64,000 nt of DNA, from NCBI GenBank assembly GCA_041946675.1, contig JBHGAU010000003.1, positions 3,515 through 67,514 of the forward strand. Reading direction: 5' to 3'. Below are positions 25,924 to 34,637 of this stretch, one piece after another. Position 1 is the stretch's first letter. Each line of letters opens with the position of its first letter. The translations under genes and the position numbers were made by a program. The notes under the pieces were generated by a model that saw only the letters and a program-made list of their open reading frames with translations, made no database searches and was not told the origin of the DNA. The stretch comes from CAWBKV01 sp041946675. GTDB lineage: Archaea > Halobacteriota > Methanosarcinia > Methanotrichales > Methanotrichaceae.

Positions 25924-27006
25924 ATGGCCGGATGCCTGAAAGACACCTCGATGCTTGATGATCTCGCCTGCGAAGAGGGCGACGAGTTCTCAATCCACGG
26001 CAAGCTGATGATTTTGCTTGCCCTCTTTGCCCTTCTAGTTCTGACAGCTTCGGCTGCGGTGGTCTTCGGAGCCTACAACATATCCATCGCCGAGGTCTAT
26101 GCCATAATCCTGTCTCATCTGCTGCACCTCTCGGAGGTACAGAGCATGGACAGCTTGAAGAGCATCATTGTCTGGGACCTGCGTCTCCCAAGGGTGCTGC
26201 TGGCCATAACAGTGGGCTTCGCCCTCGCTGCAGCAGGGGCCACATTTCAAGGATGCTTTAGAAATCCGCTTGTTGAGCCCTACATCCTTGGAATCTCCTC
26301 TGGCGCTGCATTCGGTGCGGCTATGGGAATCGTCTTTCACCAGTTCTTCTTCTCCATCCAGGCTTCAGCCTTCCTCTTTGGCTCCCTTGCGGTGGCAATG
26401 GCCTATGGAATTGCTCGCGTGAATAAGCAGACGCCCACCGTCACCCTCATCCTGGCAGGAGTGATATTGGGCTCCCTCTTTTCAGCAGCCGTCTCCATCC
26501 TCAAATACATATCCAACGACAGCGCCCTCCGAGAGATAGTCTTCTGGCTGATGGGCGGCTTCTACTTCGCCAGCTGGAGCGATGTGGGCTTGGTCACGCC
26601 GGTTGTGATGCTCTCATTTTTGGCCATGTGGTCACTGGGCTGGAAGCTGAACATCCTCTCCATGGGAGACGATGAGGCACGGGGCCTCGGTGTGAACCCT
26701 GAGAAATACAAGCTCATACTGATCGGCCTGGCCACCCTGATGACCTCGATTGCCGTTTCGACGGTGGGAATCATCGCCTGGGTGGGCCTGATGATGCCCC
26801 ACGCTACGAGGATGATCCTGGGGCCTGATCATCGCTTCGTAATTCCAGCCTCAGCCCTGTTGGGAGGCTCCTATCTCTTGGTATGCGACACAATGGCCCG
26901 CACCCTGACAAGCTCCGAGATACCTGTGGGCATAATCACCTCGCTCCTGGGAGCGCCTTATCTCGTTTATCTTCTCAGAACCCGCGGCAAGGCCATTTTG
27001 GAGTGA
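25924..27006 (+). CDS. BtuC/FecCD-family ABC permease
   Basis: This is the membrane subunit of a type II ABC importer, 360 residues. Typical FecCD segments are WDLRLPRVLLAITVGFALAAAG, FRNPLVEPYILGISSGAAFGA, LAGVILGSLFSA, the coupling region GDDEARGLGVNPEKYK, and WVGLMMPHATRMILGPDHR. The first 25 or so residues are hydrophilic and acidic and are not usual; a start nearer residue 27 is possible. It lies between the SBP gene (64-base gap) and its ATPase (6-base gap). Confidence 0.9.
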   Translation: MAGCLKDTSMLDDLACEEGDEFSIHGKLMILLALFALLVLTASAAVVFGAYNISIAEVYAIILSHLLHLSEVQSMDSLKSIIVWDLRLPRVLLAITVGFALAAAGATFQGCFRNPLVEPYILGISSGAAFGAAMGIVFHQFFFSIQASAFLFGSLAVAMAYGIARVNKQTPTVTLILAGVILGSLFSAAVSILKYISNDSALREIVFWLMGGFYFASWSDVGLVTPVVMLSFLAMWSLGWKLNILSMGDDEARGLGVNPEKYKLILIGLATLMTSIAVSTVGIIAWVGLMMPHATRMILGPDHRFVIPASALLGGSYLLVCDTMARTLTSSEIPVGIITSLLGAPYLVYLLRTRGKAILE

Positions 27007-27012
27007 TTTTGT

Positions 27013-27801
27013 ATGCTGGACGTCAAAGATCTTCAATTTCAGTACGGCATGCAGCCTGTTTTGAAGAATATCTCTTTTCATGTAGGCGAAGGCCAGCTTT
27101 GCGGCCTGTTTGGCCCCAATGGCTGCGGAAAGACGACCCTCTTCAAGTGCTGCCTGAAGTTTCTCAAGAGCCATGGCGGCCAGATAAAGGTCGACGGGCG
27201 GGATATAAAGGATCTCAGGATCGAGGAGATGGCAAAGCTTGTTGCCTATGTGCCACAGGAGCATAAGCCTCCATTTCCCTATCTGGTAAAAGATGTGGTG
27301 CTGATGGGGCGGACTCCCAGGTTGCGCAGCCTCTTTGGGACAAGCAAAGAGGATCGCCGGAAGGCTCTCTCTGCTCTGAAGCTTCTCGATCTGCAGGAGA
27401 TCGCAGATAAGCCCTATAACCAGCTCTCAGGCGGCCAGCGCCAGCTGGTCCTGATCGCCAGAGCAGTGGCCCAGGAGACTCCTCTCATGTTTCTGGACGA
27501 GCCGACGTCGGCACTCGATTTTAGCAACCAGATCAGGATCTGGAGGATCATGAAGCAGATCGCCGAGAGCGGTGTGACAATCCTAGCCTGCAGCCACGAT
27601 CCCAATCATGTCTCCTGGTACTGCGACAAGGTGGTGGTGATGAATCACAATCACATCTTGCGAGAGGGGCCGCCTCAGGAGGTCATCACGGAAACGGTTC
27701 TGGATGAGATCTACAGGAACGTTTGTGCAGTTAGGAACCTGGACGAGGCAAGGATGGTGCTGCCAAAAGAGGTGGCAGGCGGAAACCGGAAAATGATGTA
27801 A
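27013..27801 (+). CDS. BtuD/FecE-family ABC ATPase
   Basis: This ATPase of the BtuF-C-D operon has 262 residues. Walker A is GPNGCGKTT, signature LSGGQRQLVLIARA, Walker B PLMFLDEPTSALD, switch ACSHDPNH. EHKPPFPYLVKDVVLMGRTPRL is characteristic of the cobalamin/siderophore ATPase family. It powers the permease encoded directly upstream. Confidence 0.9.
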   Translation: MLDVKDLQFQYGMQPVLKNISFHVGEGQLCGLFGPNGCGKTTLFKCCLKFLKSHGGQIKVDGRDIKDLRIEEMAKLVAYVPQEHKPPFPYLVKDVVLMGRTPRLRSLFGTSKEDRRKALSALKLLDLQEIADKPYNQLSGGQRQLVLIARAVAQETPLMFLDEPTSALDFSNQIRIWRIMKQIAESGVTILACSHDPNHVSWYCDKVVVMNHNHILREGPPQEVITETVLDEIYRNVCAVRNLDEARMVLPKEVAGGNRKMM

Positions 27802-27808
27802 TCAATGG

Positions 27809-27951
27809 TAGGAATTACGCAGCTGAACTATCCATGTCTAGTCTCATGTTATGGATGTCTCTAAATAGTGCAAATAAGTCTGCATTAAACCCAAAAGCGC
27901 CAAACTACAGTAGATTCATTGACACCATTCAACTCAACTGCGTAACTCCTA
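27809..27951. mobile_element. MITE-like element with imperfect terminal inverted repeats
   Basis: The left end TAGGAATTACGCAG (27809-27822) and the right end CTGCGTAACTCCTA (27938-27951) are inverted copies with one mismatch in 14; the similarity extends to about 21 bases with four transitions. The 143-base unit has no gene and lies between the btuD-type gene and a methyltransferase. The ends look like those of an insertion sequence, but the parent element is not in the window. Confidence 0.55.
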
Positions 27952-27976
27952 AATTGAATAACGTTAGGTGGAATCC

Positions 27977-28787
27977 ATGATCAATTGGTCTGAAGAATGG
28001 AAGAAGTTCCGTGAAAGCTCGCCCTGGACTCAGGAACTCCAGAAAAAGGGGGATAACCAGTGAGGAATACTGGGACGGTTACAAATTCGGCGATAGAAAC
28101 GAGGAGTATAATCAACTGGCGGGCTACCCTGGGCGTATCCTTGACCGCATGTTCAGGTTTGTCGGCCCGGACTCATCAGTCCTGGACATAGGCGCCGGAG
28201 CTGGAGCCTACACTATTCCACTGGCCAAAGAGGCACGGAAAGTGACGGTGGTGGAGCCATCGAAAGGCCAGATCGCCCGGCTGATTCGGCGAGCTGATCA
28301 TGAGGGACTGGAGAACATTGAGGTCATAAACAAGCGTTGGCAGGACGTGGATAGGGCTGAGTTGGGGAAATACAATTTGGTCAACGCGGCCTACTGCTTC
28401 CAAATGCCTGAGATCCGGGAGGCGTTGCAGAAGATGTTAGATGTAACGGCAGGGGCTTTGTTTCTGGTCTCCCTGGTGGATCACGGCTTTGCCGATGTCT
28501 ACGAAAGAGTATTTGACGAGAGGGAACGTGAGGCTGAGTATATCTATCTCTACAATATGCTGAACCAGATGGGCTATCCCGCCAACGTGGAGGTCATGAC
28601 CCGCATCTACCAGATCCCTCTGGAGATGCAGATGGAGATACTGAGGAGCAGCTACGACTTCACTCCGGCGCTGGAGGAAAAGCTTATGGATCACCTGGCG
28701 GCAACTGGTCGGCTTGTGAAACGAGAGAATGGGGTCTGGGTGAAAAGAACGTATAAAGACGGAATGATCTGGTACCAGAAGGACTGA
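27977..28787 (+). CDS. Class I SAM-dependent methyltransferase with an N-terminal frameshift
   Basis: This enzyme is of the same family as those at 3772 and 19748. Motif I is VLDIGAGAGAYTIPLA, followed by VTVVEPSKGQ. The family N-terminus (MINWSEEWKKFRES...LQKKG) starts at the ATG at 27977, but the homologous continuation ITSEEYWDGYKFGDRNEEY lies in another frame. The switch falls in the run of five G at 28048-28052; one base fewer would join them. An ATG at 28011 opens the main frame without the usual N-terminus. The break may be a real mutation or a homopolymer error. A dppB gene follows directly. Confidence 0.75.
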
Positions 28788-28798
28788 TTTTTGCATTG

Positions 28799-29773
28799 AT
28801 GACCGACCGCACAGGCTACATTTTCCGCCAGGCTCTCCGGTATTCCGTCTCCCTCTTTATCATAGTGACCATCATCTTCATCATTCCCAGGATGATGCCC
28901 GGCGATCCTTTTATAAGCGTGCTGGGAGAGGAGGTCTACTACCGATCGCCTGAACTTGTAGCAGAGCTGAAGGCCCAGTATGGTCTTGATCGCCCTCTTC
29001 CGGAGCAGTACCTCTCATATCTGGATAACCTGGTTCAGGGCAACCTTGGCTACTCCTTCCACTATTCCCAGCCGGTCTTGGATGTGATCAGCTACAAGAT
29101 GAAGTGGACGTTTGTGCTTCTGATCCCTTCTGTTATTTTAGGCGCCATACTGGGAATCGTGCTGGGCTCGCTGGCCGGCTGGAGGCACGGCTCAGGCATG
29201 GACACCATTATAACCTCGCTCTTCCTCTTCGTCTACTCCATGCCTCACTACTGGCTGGCAATGCTATTTGTGCTCATATTCGCCTTCTACCTGAGCCTCT
29301 TCCCTTTGAGCGGCATCACAGGAGGCGGCCTGGCGGGTGCGGAGAAGCTGATGGATGTCATATGGCACATGGCCCTCCCCGTTTCTGTGCTGACATTATT
29401 CGGAGCTACCTACAACTACTTCATCATGAGAAGCTCAGTGTTGCAGGTCCTGGGAGAGGGCTTCGTTCTAACAGCACGTGCTAAGGGGCTTCTGGAGAGG
29501 GATGTTCTGTTCAGGCATGTGCTGCAGAATGCCCTACTGCCGCTGGTCACTGTGGTCGCCCTTGACTTCGGCTTCATGGTCTCAGGGGCGTTGCTGGTGG
29601 AGATAGTCTTCTCCTGGGGAGGCATGGGGACGCTTGTGTACGATGCCGTTCTGGCCAGGGACTATCCGCTGCTGCATGGAAGCTTTCTGGTGATCGCTGC
29701 TTGCGTTCTTGCGGCGAACTTTTTGGCGGATGTGATTTATGCGGTGATTGATCCTAGGATCAGGGTGGAATGA
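28799..29773 (+). CDS. DppB/NikB-type ABC permease without an adjacent DppC
   Basis: The protein is about 324 residues with PRMMPGDPFISVLGEE near the N-terminus, LDRPLPEQYLSYLDNLVQGNLGYSF, and the coupling loop TARAKGLLERDVLFRHVLQN followed by GTLVYDAVLARDYPLL. An in-frame TTG lies just before the chosen ATG. It follows the frameshifted methyltransferase by 11 bases. No DppC, SBP or ATPase gene is adjacent, so the operon looks truncated or it borrows a partner. A transposase relic lies just downstream, which may mark the deletion. Confidence 0.88.
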   Translation: MTDRTGYIFRQALRYSVSLFIIVTIIFIIPRMMPGDPFISVLGEEVYYRSPELVAELKAQYGLDRPLPEQYLSYLDNLVQGNLGYSFHYSQPVLDVISYKMKWTFVLLIPSVILGAILGIVLGSLAGWRHGSGMDTIITSLFLFVYSMPHYWLAMLFVLIFAFYLSLFPLSGITGGGLAGAEKLMDVIWHMALPVSVLTLFGATYNYFIMRSSVLQVLGEGFVLTARAKGLLERDVLFRHVLQNALLPLVTVVALDFGFMVSGALLVEIVFSWGGMGTLVYDAVLARDYPLLHGSFLVIAACVLAANFLADVIYAVIDPRIRVE

Positions 29774-29798
29774 AATACTAGAACATAACCGTATGTGT

Positions 29799-29996
29799 TT
29801 AGCTACCCAGCTTTAGCCTCAGCATCTGTAAGCTGTCGACTCCCTTCAGTGGTCATGTAGCCAGCACAGTCATGAGCTTTTCATGAATAGTCGTTCCTTT
29901 GCTATTGCGCAATGTCCCTACGATCTTCCTCTGGGCAACATGTTCGCGAGTCGTCTTTTTAGCATTGTATTGATTATAAACCAAGTTATTTCTCAT
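29799..29996 (-). pseudogene. Possible relic of an IS66-like transposase C-terminus
   Basis: On the minus strand the reading AKKTTREHVAQRKIVGTLRN, SKGTTIHEKLMTVLAT, stop, then PLKGVDSLQML resembles the end of IS66-type transposases. It is interrupted by an in-frame stop at 29853-29855 and has no upstream continuation. The family call is from memory and weak. Confidence 0.35.
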
Positions 29997-30001
29997 AAAA
30001 T

Positions 30002-30295
30002 GCTATTAATTTTGTAAATAGTATGTCGCAATGCCGTATCAAAATCGATCATGAAGGTTGATCTAAAATCACTATTCCCTGCGTCGACTGCAAAAGATCT
30101 AGCTACTTAATTTCTTATAGCTTTTGTATGATATAAAATAGAATTTTAGTTATTTATTAATACAATACTGGAAACATTTATAACTAAGTTTGCGCCTTGG
30201 AAAGATTTGTAATTTGAATAAGCAAAGATCCGAGGTGGCTTACGGCAGTCAAGTTATTTATCAACTATCAAGAAGATGGGGATATTTTGCACTTG
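30002..30295. other. Intergenic region upstream of the exporter operon
   Basis: The stretch is AT-rich and without a convincing gene. It contains the promoter element at 30158-30184 and a short GTG-started 22-codon frame at 30235 with no good ribosome-binding site. Confidence 0.4.
30158..30184 (+). promoter_or_regulatory. Shared promoter element before the exporter/RiPP block
   Basis: TAATAC (30158-30163), 15 bases, TATAAC (30179-30184) inside GGAAACATTTATAACTAAG. As a dyad it reads TTAATA-N16-TATAAC. It is the only such site between the dppB at 28799 and the end of the block at 41536 that fits the exact spacing. Confidence 0.5.
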
Positions 30296-30412
30296 ATGGA
30301 TGATTACTATATACATCTTTTCAAGGGAACGACAGTTACCGCAAAATTAGGCCAATTCATTCCACCAATACTTTACCCGCATACAATATGCTATCGGGGA
30401 CGTCATGAATAG
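30296..30412 (+). CDS. Small open reading frame overlapping the exporter start
   Basis: This is a 38-codon frame that starts at ATG 30296 and stops inside the start region of the exporter gene (ATG at 30405), so the two could be translationally coupled. The peptide begins MDDYYIHLFKGTTV and ends ICYRGRHE. A GGGGA lies about 17 bases before the ATG, which is far for a ribosome-binding site. It is not recognised. It might be a leader peptide or a second small substrate of the exporter, or chance. Confidence 0.25.
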   Translation: MDDYYIHLFKGTTVTAKLGQFIPPILYPHTICYRGRHE

Positions 30413-32228
30413 CATAATAGACCACAGGATATTCTATTTTGCCCCTGAGGCAAGACGCTGGATCGCTATCACCTTCCTCTCCGGCCTGCTCGGATCTCTG
30501 GCCAATATTGCCATGTTGCTTTTTGTGGGCAGGATCATTGCAGGGATCTATGGCGGGCATACCCTCCACTCCATGTCTGATCTTTTCTTGGGCATGTTGC
30601 TGGCAATGATCCTTCGGGCAATATCGGAGTTATCCAGAGATGTCAGCTCCCAGCGCTCAGCAGGAGCGGTAAAATTCTCGGTACGTAGACGGCTCTATCA
30701 GCATATTCTCCAGCTTGGGCCGTCGTTCCTGGAGCACAAAAACACAGGAGCCTTAACCGCCACCATAGTTGATGGTGTAGAAGCTTTGGAGGCATATGTT
30801 GGGCTTTACATTCCTTACATTTGCCTGTGCCTGGTCATGCCATCCATCCTTTTTCTGGGATTTTCAATCTACGTGGACCTTCTCTCTGCTATCATCCTTA
30901 TGGCCTTCGTGCCCCTTGTACCGCTCTCCATAATTATTTTTACCAATCTTGAAGAATGGAAGGTTGGCAGGAGAGTCTGGGAGACGTACAGAGAGCTGAG
31001 CGCCTACTTTTCCGATAGCTTGCAAGGGCTGACTACCTTAAAGCTCTTTGACCAGGTGGATGCCAGGGGGATTGGGCTGCACGAGCGAGCAGCAAATCTG
31101 GAGACAGCAATGATACATAGCCTGCAACTCTACTTTGGGGTGAGCTTCATCTGCGAGGTCATACCTGTCTTTGGTTACTCAACGACCTTGATCGTGGACT
31201 CTATCCGCCTGAGCAAGGGCGAATTGGAACTTGGAACCCTGATCACAGTGCTATTTGTGGGATCTCTCTTCTACGAGCATGTCTCCCATCTTCTGAACTA
31301 TCACCACTACAGTCTTACAGGAAGACGAGCATTGGATTCAATATACGAGCTTTTGGAGACGAAACCGGATATATTGGATAAAGCAGTTGATCAACCTTCA
31401 TCTATTGAGACTGGGATCCGTTTCGAGCAGGTCCATTTCGCTTATTCTGGAAATAGATCAGTCCTAAAGGATTTATCCTTTGAGGTTCATCCTGGAGAGA
31501 AGGTAGCCCTAGTTGGGGCAACGGGCGCCGGAAAGAGTACAGTAATTGATCTGCTATACCGCTTCCATGAGCCTCAGAAGGGGAAAGTCATCCTTGGAGG
31601 ACAAGATATCAGAAGCCTTCCTCTGGAATACCTGCGCTCCAAAATGGCACTGGTGGCTCAAGATGCCTATCTCTTCTATGATACCGTTGAGAATAACCTG
31701 CGTCTTGGCAAGCCTGATGCTTCAATAGAAGAGCTTGTCCAGGCTGCTCGCGCTGCTAATGCTCACGATTTTATTCAGGCGCTTCCGCAAGGCTATAAGA
31801 CGGTCATAGGCGAGAGGGGAACACGCCTGAGCGGAGGGGAACGTCAGCGTATTGCTATTGCTCGAGCTCTTCTCAAGGATGCGCCAATTCTCCTTCTGGA
31901 CGAACCAACCTCCAACGTCGATGCTAAAAATGAGGCCAGCATACAGAGGGCTTTGGATAGTCTAACAGCCGGCAGAACAGTCCTCGTCATCGCCCACAGG
32001 CTGAGCACTGTGAGAAACTCAGACAGAATACTGGTGATGGATCAAGGACGAATCGTGGAGTCAGGAACCCATGAAGAGCTTTTAGCCCTCGGAAGGATCT
32101 ACTCTCGTCTAACTGTAGCTCAATGCATAGAACCTTTGCCGGGAGACCCTAGGTCAATGTCTAGATCAATGTGCCGTCGACCGATAAGAATCGAAGAATG
32201 CGTTTCCCAGGTGGGCGATCATGATTAG
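30405..32228 (+). CDS. ABC exporter half-transporter (CydD-like), subunit 1
   Basis: This type I ABC exporter has 607 residues: a six-helix membrane domain (about residues 15-320) fused to an ATPase domain. Walker A is GATGAGKST, signature LSGGERQRIAIARALL, Walker B ILLLDEPTSNVD and switch VIAHRLSTV. In the membrane domain FLEHKNTGALTATIVDGVEALE and LSAYFSDSLQGLTTLKLFDQVDARG resemble the CydD/heterodimeric exporter family. There is no N-terminal C39 peptidase. It overlaps the next gene by 8 bases, so the two proteins very probably form a heterodimer. Substrate is unknown; the downstream RiPP genes suggest a modified peptide. Confidence 0.85.
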   Translation: MNSIIDHRIFYFAPEARRWIAITFLSGLLGSLANIAMLLFVGRIIAGIYGGHTLHSMSDLFLGMLLAMILRAISELSRDVSSQRSAGAVKFSVRRRLYQHILQLGPSFLEHKNTGALTATIVDGVEALEAYVGLYIPYICLCLVMPSILFLGFSIYVDLLSAIILMAFVPLVPLSIIIFTNLEEWKVGRRVWETYRELSAYFSDSLQGLTTLKLFDQVDARGIGLHERAANLETAMIHSLQLYFGVSFICEVIPVFGYSTTLIVDSIRLSKGELELGTLITVLFVGSLFYEHVSHLLNYHHYSLTGRRALDSIYELLETKPDILDKAVDQPSSIETGIRFEQVHFAYSGNRSVLKDLSFEVHPGEKVALVGATGAGKSTVIDLLYRFHEPQKGKVILGGQDIRSLPLEYLRSKMALVAQDAYLFYDTVENNLRLGKPDASIEELVQAARAANAHDFIQALPQGYKTVIGERGTRLSGGERQRIAIARALLKDAPILLLDEPTSNVDAKNEASIQRALDSLTAGRTVLVIAHRLSTVRNSDRILVMDQGRIVESGTHEELLALGRIYSRLTVAQCIEPLPGDPRSMSRSMCRRPIRIEECVSQVGDHD

Positions 32229-33972
32229 GGAGATGCTAGACCAAAAGTGGGAGTTGATCCGGCTCCTGGAGCCAATCAGGCCTCATATGGATCTTATGAC
32301 GCTTGCCATTGTCTCCGAAATACTAAGACAGATCTCCGGAATAGGAGTCGCTGTGCTGGGGGCAGCCCTCTTCGCGTCGGCAATCTCCGGCATGACAATC
32401 GATAACCTTTATCCATATGCGGGAGGGATGATCTTCCTCGGTCTTTCCAGAGGAGTCTTTGGCTATCTAGGGCCATATCTTTCTCATATTGCTGCCTTTC
32501 GCATGCTGGTATCCCTGCGAGATGAGTTCTACAAGGTCTTGGAGCCTCTGGCACCGGCAAAGCTTGATTCGAAGCGCACTGGGGATCTTCTCTCTACTGC
32601 AGTAGCTGACATCGAGATGCTTGAACTTTTTTTTGCTCACACAGCCGGACCGGCTGTTGTGGCGGTTGTCGTGCCTCTATCGGCTCTTGTCGTATTGGCA
32701 ATCATAAATTTATGGCTTGCAGGCATATTACTCGTCTTCTTGTTTCTGGTTGCCCTACTGCCAAAGCTAGCCTTCTGGCTAGGCTCCTCATTGGGCGAGA
32801 CGCTGAGAGCACAGCTGGCAATAGTAAACGCTCAGGTGCTCGACAGCCTCCAGGGGATGAGAGAGATACTTGCCTTCGGTTATGAAGAGATACGAAATCA
32901 TGAGCTGGATAGAAATACGGCAGAATTAGTTAGACTGCAAGCCTATCAAGCACGCAACATAGGACTTCAAAGCGCGGCCAGCGTAACTTTTGTCTCGGTT
33001 GGCATCGTAAGTGTTCTTTTATCAGCCTCCATCCTGGTCATCCATGGCGAGCTATCTGCGGGATATCTGCCAATCTCAGTGATCCTTGCTTCAAGCGTCT
33101 TTATCTCTATGATGAGTGTTATCGAGATCTCCAAACAGCTCTCTCAGACTTTCGCTGGAGCCAGGAGGCTATATCTTCTCATGGACGAGCAGCCGGCAGT
33201 AATGGAAGAGGCCATAATGCCTATCGAGGATATGGTCATTCCATCCCTTGAATTCAATTGCGTTAGCTTCCGCTACTCACAAGAAGATCCCATGGTATTG
33301 AACGGATTGAGCTTCTTTGTGAGAGCAGGCTCCACAGTAGCACTGGTGGGTCTAAGCGGTGCGGGCAAGACCACCGTTGTGAGCCTGCTTCTTCGCTACT
33401 TTGATCCTGAATCAGGGAAAATTCTTTTGGGAGGAAGAGACTTGAAGAGCTATCCTCTTAGAGGACTTAGAAATCATTTTTCCGTGGTCTCTCAGGAGAT
33501 CTTCCTATTTAATGATACCATTCGAGAGAATATCCGTTTAGGAAAGGCTAATGCGAGTAATGCGGAAGTGGAGGAAGCGGCTGTGAGGGCTAATATTCAC
33601 GACTTCATAGTGGCTCTTCCCAATGGGTACGACACATTAGTTGGCGAGAGGGGTATTCGTCTCAGCGGAGGTGAACGCCAGCGAATAGCCATTGCTCGTG
33701 CTCTGCTAAAGGGGTCCCATATCCTGGTTCTGGATGAGGCCACCTCCAGCCTGGATGCGGAGACCGAAAAGGCAATCCATGATACAATTTCGTGCCAAAA
33801 TAGCGGCCGTACCACGTTCATAATTGCTCACCGCCTAAGCACTGTAGTGGATGCTGATATGATTATGGTCATAAGGGATGGAAAAATTGTAGAATGTGGG
33901 GACCACAGGGATCTGTTGGAGAAAGGCGGAGTTTACGCTCGGCTGGTTGATAGCCAGAGCGGGTCTATATAA
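32221..33972 (+). CDS. ABC exporter half-transporter (CydC-like), subunit 2
   Basis: This partner exporter protein has 583 residues with an N-terminal membrane domain (about 25-300) and an ATPase domain: Walker A GLSGAGKTT, signature LSGGERQRIAIARALL, Walker B ILVLDEATSSLD, switch IIAHRLSTV. Both catalytic sites of the pair look canonical, unlike exporters with one degenerate site. Membrane-domain motifs (RTGDLLSTAVADIEMLELFFAH, SLQGMREILAFGYEE) fit CydC-like proteins. It is the last gene before the AT-rich RiPP segment, separated by about 510 bases. Confidence 0.85.
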   Translation: MIREMLDQKWELIRLLEPIRPHMDLMTLAIVSEILRQISGIGVAVLGAALFASAISGMTIDNLYPYAGGMIFLGLSRGVFGYLGPYLSHIAAFRMLVSLRDEFYKVLEPLAPAKLDSKRTGDLLSTAVADIEMLELFFAHTAGPAVVAVVVPLSALVVLAIINLWLAGILLVFLFLVALLPKLAFWLGSSLGETLRAQLAIVNAQVLDSLQGMREILAFGYEEIRNHELDRNTAELVRLQAYQARNIGLQSAASVTFVSVGIVSVLLSASILVIHGELSAGYLPISVILASSVFISMMSVIEISKQLSQTFAGARRLYLLMDEQPAVMEEAIMPIEDMVIPSLEFNCVSFRYSQEDPMVLNGLSFFVRAGSTVALVGLSGAGKTTVVSLLLRYFDPESGKILLGGRDLKSYPLRGLRNHFSVVSQEIFLFNDTIRENIRLGKANASNAEVEEAAVRANIHDFIVALPNGYDTLVGERGIRLSGGERQRIAIARALLKGSHILVLDEATSSLDAETEKAIHDTISCQNSGRTTFIIAHRLSTVVDADMIMVIRDGKIVECGDHRDLLEKGGVYARLVDSQSGSI

Positions 33973-34484
33973 CTAACCTGTTCTGCTCCGAGAGCGCGTG
34001 TTTCGTAGTTAGCTGGGCTGTTGACGGTTTATTATATCAGGGGCGCGAAAGGTCACGAGTACCCCGACTCTCAGGTCGGGGGTGAAGTAAACCCTCGCAT
34101 GTTTTTTCATTCATTAGATCGCTTGAGAAAGCTGGATATTCGGTAGTCAGGACAGCGGCTGCTTAGAGGACAAGGAGGAGTATTTTCATATCAAAACTTG
34201 AAAGGAGGCAGTTCTTATAGGCTGTTCAAGCTTCATCCTGAATTGAAAATTTGATTGCGCTTGTCAATTACTTTTTGGTTGATATATAAAAGTCAAAGAT
34301 TTAGGGACTGTATGGATTTGTGTAATGGGCGATGGTAAGAAGAAAAAAGCTAATTGTAGTTTATACATAAGATAAAAAAAAGCGAAATACTTAAATAATA
34401 TGAATAAATAACTAGATAGTAGCAAATAACCTTAAGCGGTTTAAATCCGATAAAGGGTAAGAAAATAAAATGGAGGAGAAATAG
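33973..34484. other. Long intergenic region before the precursor-peptide gene
   Basis: No convincing gene. It includes an IS605-like end hairpin (34062-34081), GGAGGAG sites at about 34174 without a long frame, and from about 34260 a strongly AT-rich stretch. A possible promoter lies at 34385-34415 (AAATAC and AATAAC boxes, AATAAATAACTAG), spaced one base longer than the shared element. GGAGGAG (34472-34478) serves the small gene at 34485. Confidence 0.45.
34062..34081. mobile_element. Hairpin resembling the right end of an IS200/IS605-type (TnpB) element
   Basis: CCCCGAC (34062-34068) and GTCGGGG (34075-34081) form a 7-bp stem with a six-base loop, followed by GTGAAGTAAACCC. Archaeal tnpB-type elements often end in this kind of CCCCGAC hairpin. 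No tnpA or tnpB is present, so at most it is a relic. Confidence 0.35.
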
Positions 34485-34550
34485 ATGGGGACGTATGTAA
34501 AACCCAAAGTGAAATTAGTTGTGGTTAGACCCGAACATACATGCCATTAA
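34485..34550 (+). CDS. Putative RiPP precursor peptide
   Basis: This is a 21-residue open frame starting at an ATG 6 bases after the strong ribosome-binding site GGAGGAG. The peptide begins MGTYVKPKVKLVVVRPE and ends H-T-C-H. A basic, valine-rich leader of the Y-x-K-P-x-x-K-x-V type followed by a short end with Cys and His is reminiscent of precursors modified by radical-SAM/SPASM enzymes. It sits directly before a PqqD-like protein and two such enzymes, and is separated from them by a strong hairpin plus T-run, the usual layout for making more precursor than enzyme. The C-terminal H-x-C-H could bind metal. It is a candidate only; such a short frame could arise by chance. Confidence 0.5.
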   Translation: MGTYVKPKVKLVVVRPEHTCH

Positions 34551-34588
34551 TGGTGATGGATATAAGAGTCCGTTATCTGTTGGCGTTC

Positions 34589-34621
34589 CACTGCCTAACT
34601 TGATAGGCAGTGAGTTTTTTT
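34589..34621 (+). terminator. Hairpin/T-run attenuator after the precursor gene
   Basis: CACTGCCTA (34589-34597) pairs perfectly with TAGGCAGTG (34604-34612), nine base pairs with a six-base loop, followed by AG and seven T (34615-34621). It lies between the precursor and the PqqD-like gene, whose ATG is 16 bases further on. Partial readthrough would give excess precursor. Confidence 0.7.
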
Positions 34622-34637
34622 ACACAGGAGATACGTT

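Noticed and set aside
30405..33972. The exporter pair as true CydDC cysteine/glutathione exporters for cytochrome bd.
   Set aside because: No cytochrome bd genes are nearby and the family resemblance is general; the RiPP context gives a more specific reading, though this is not proven.
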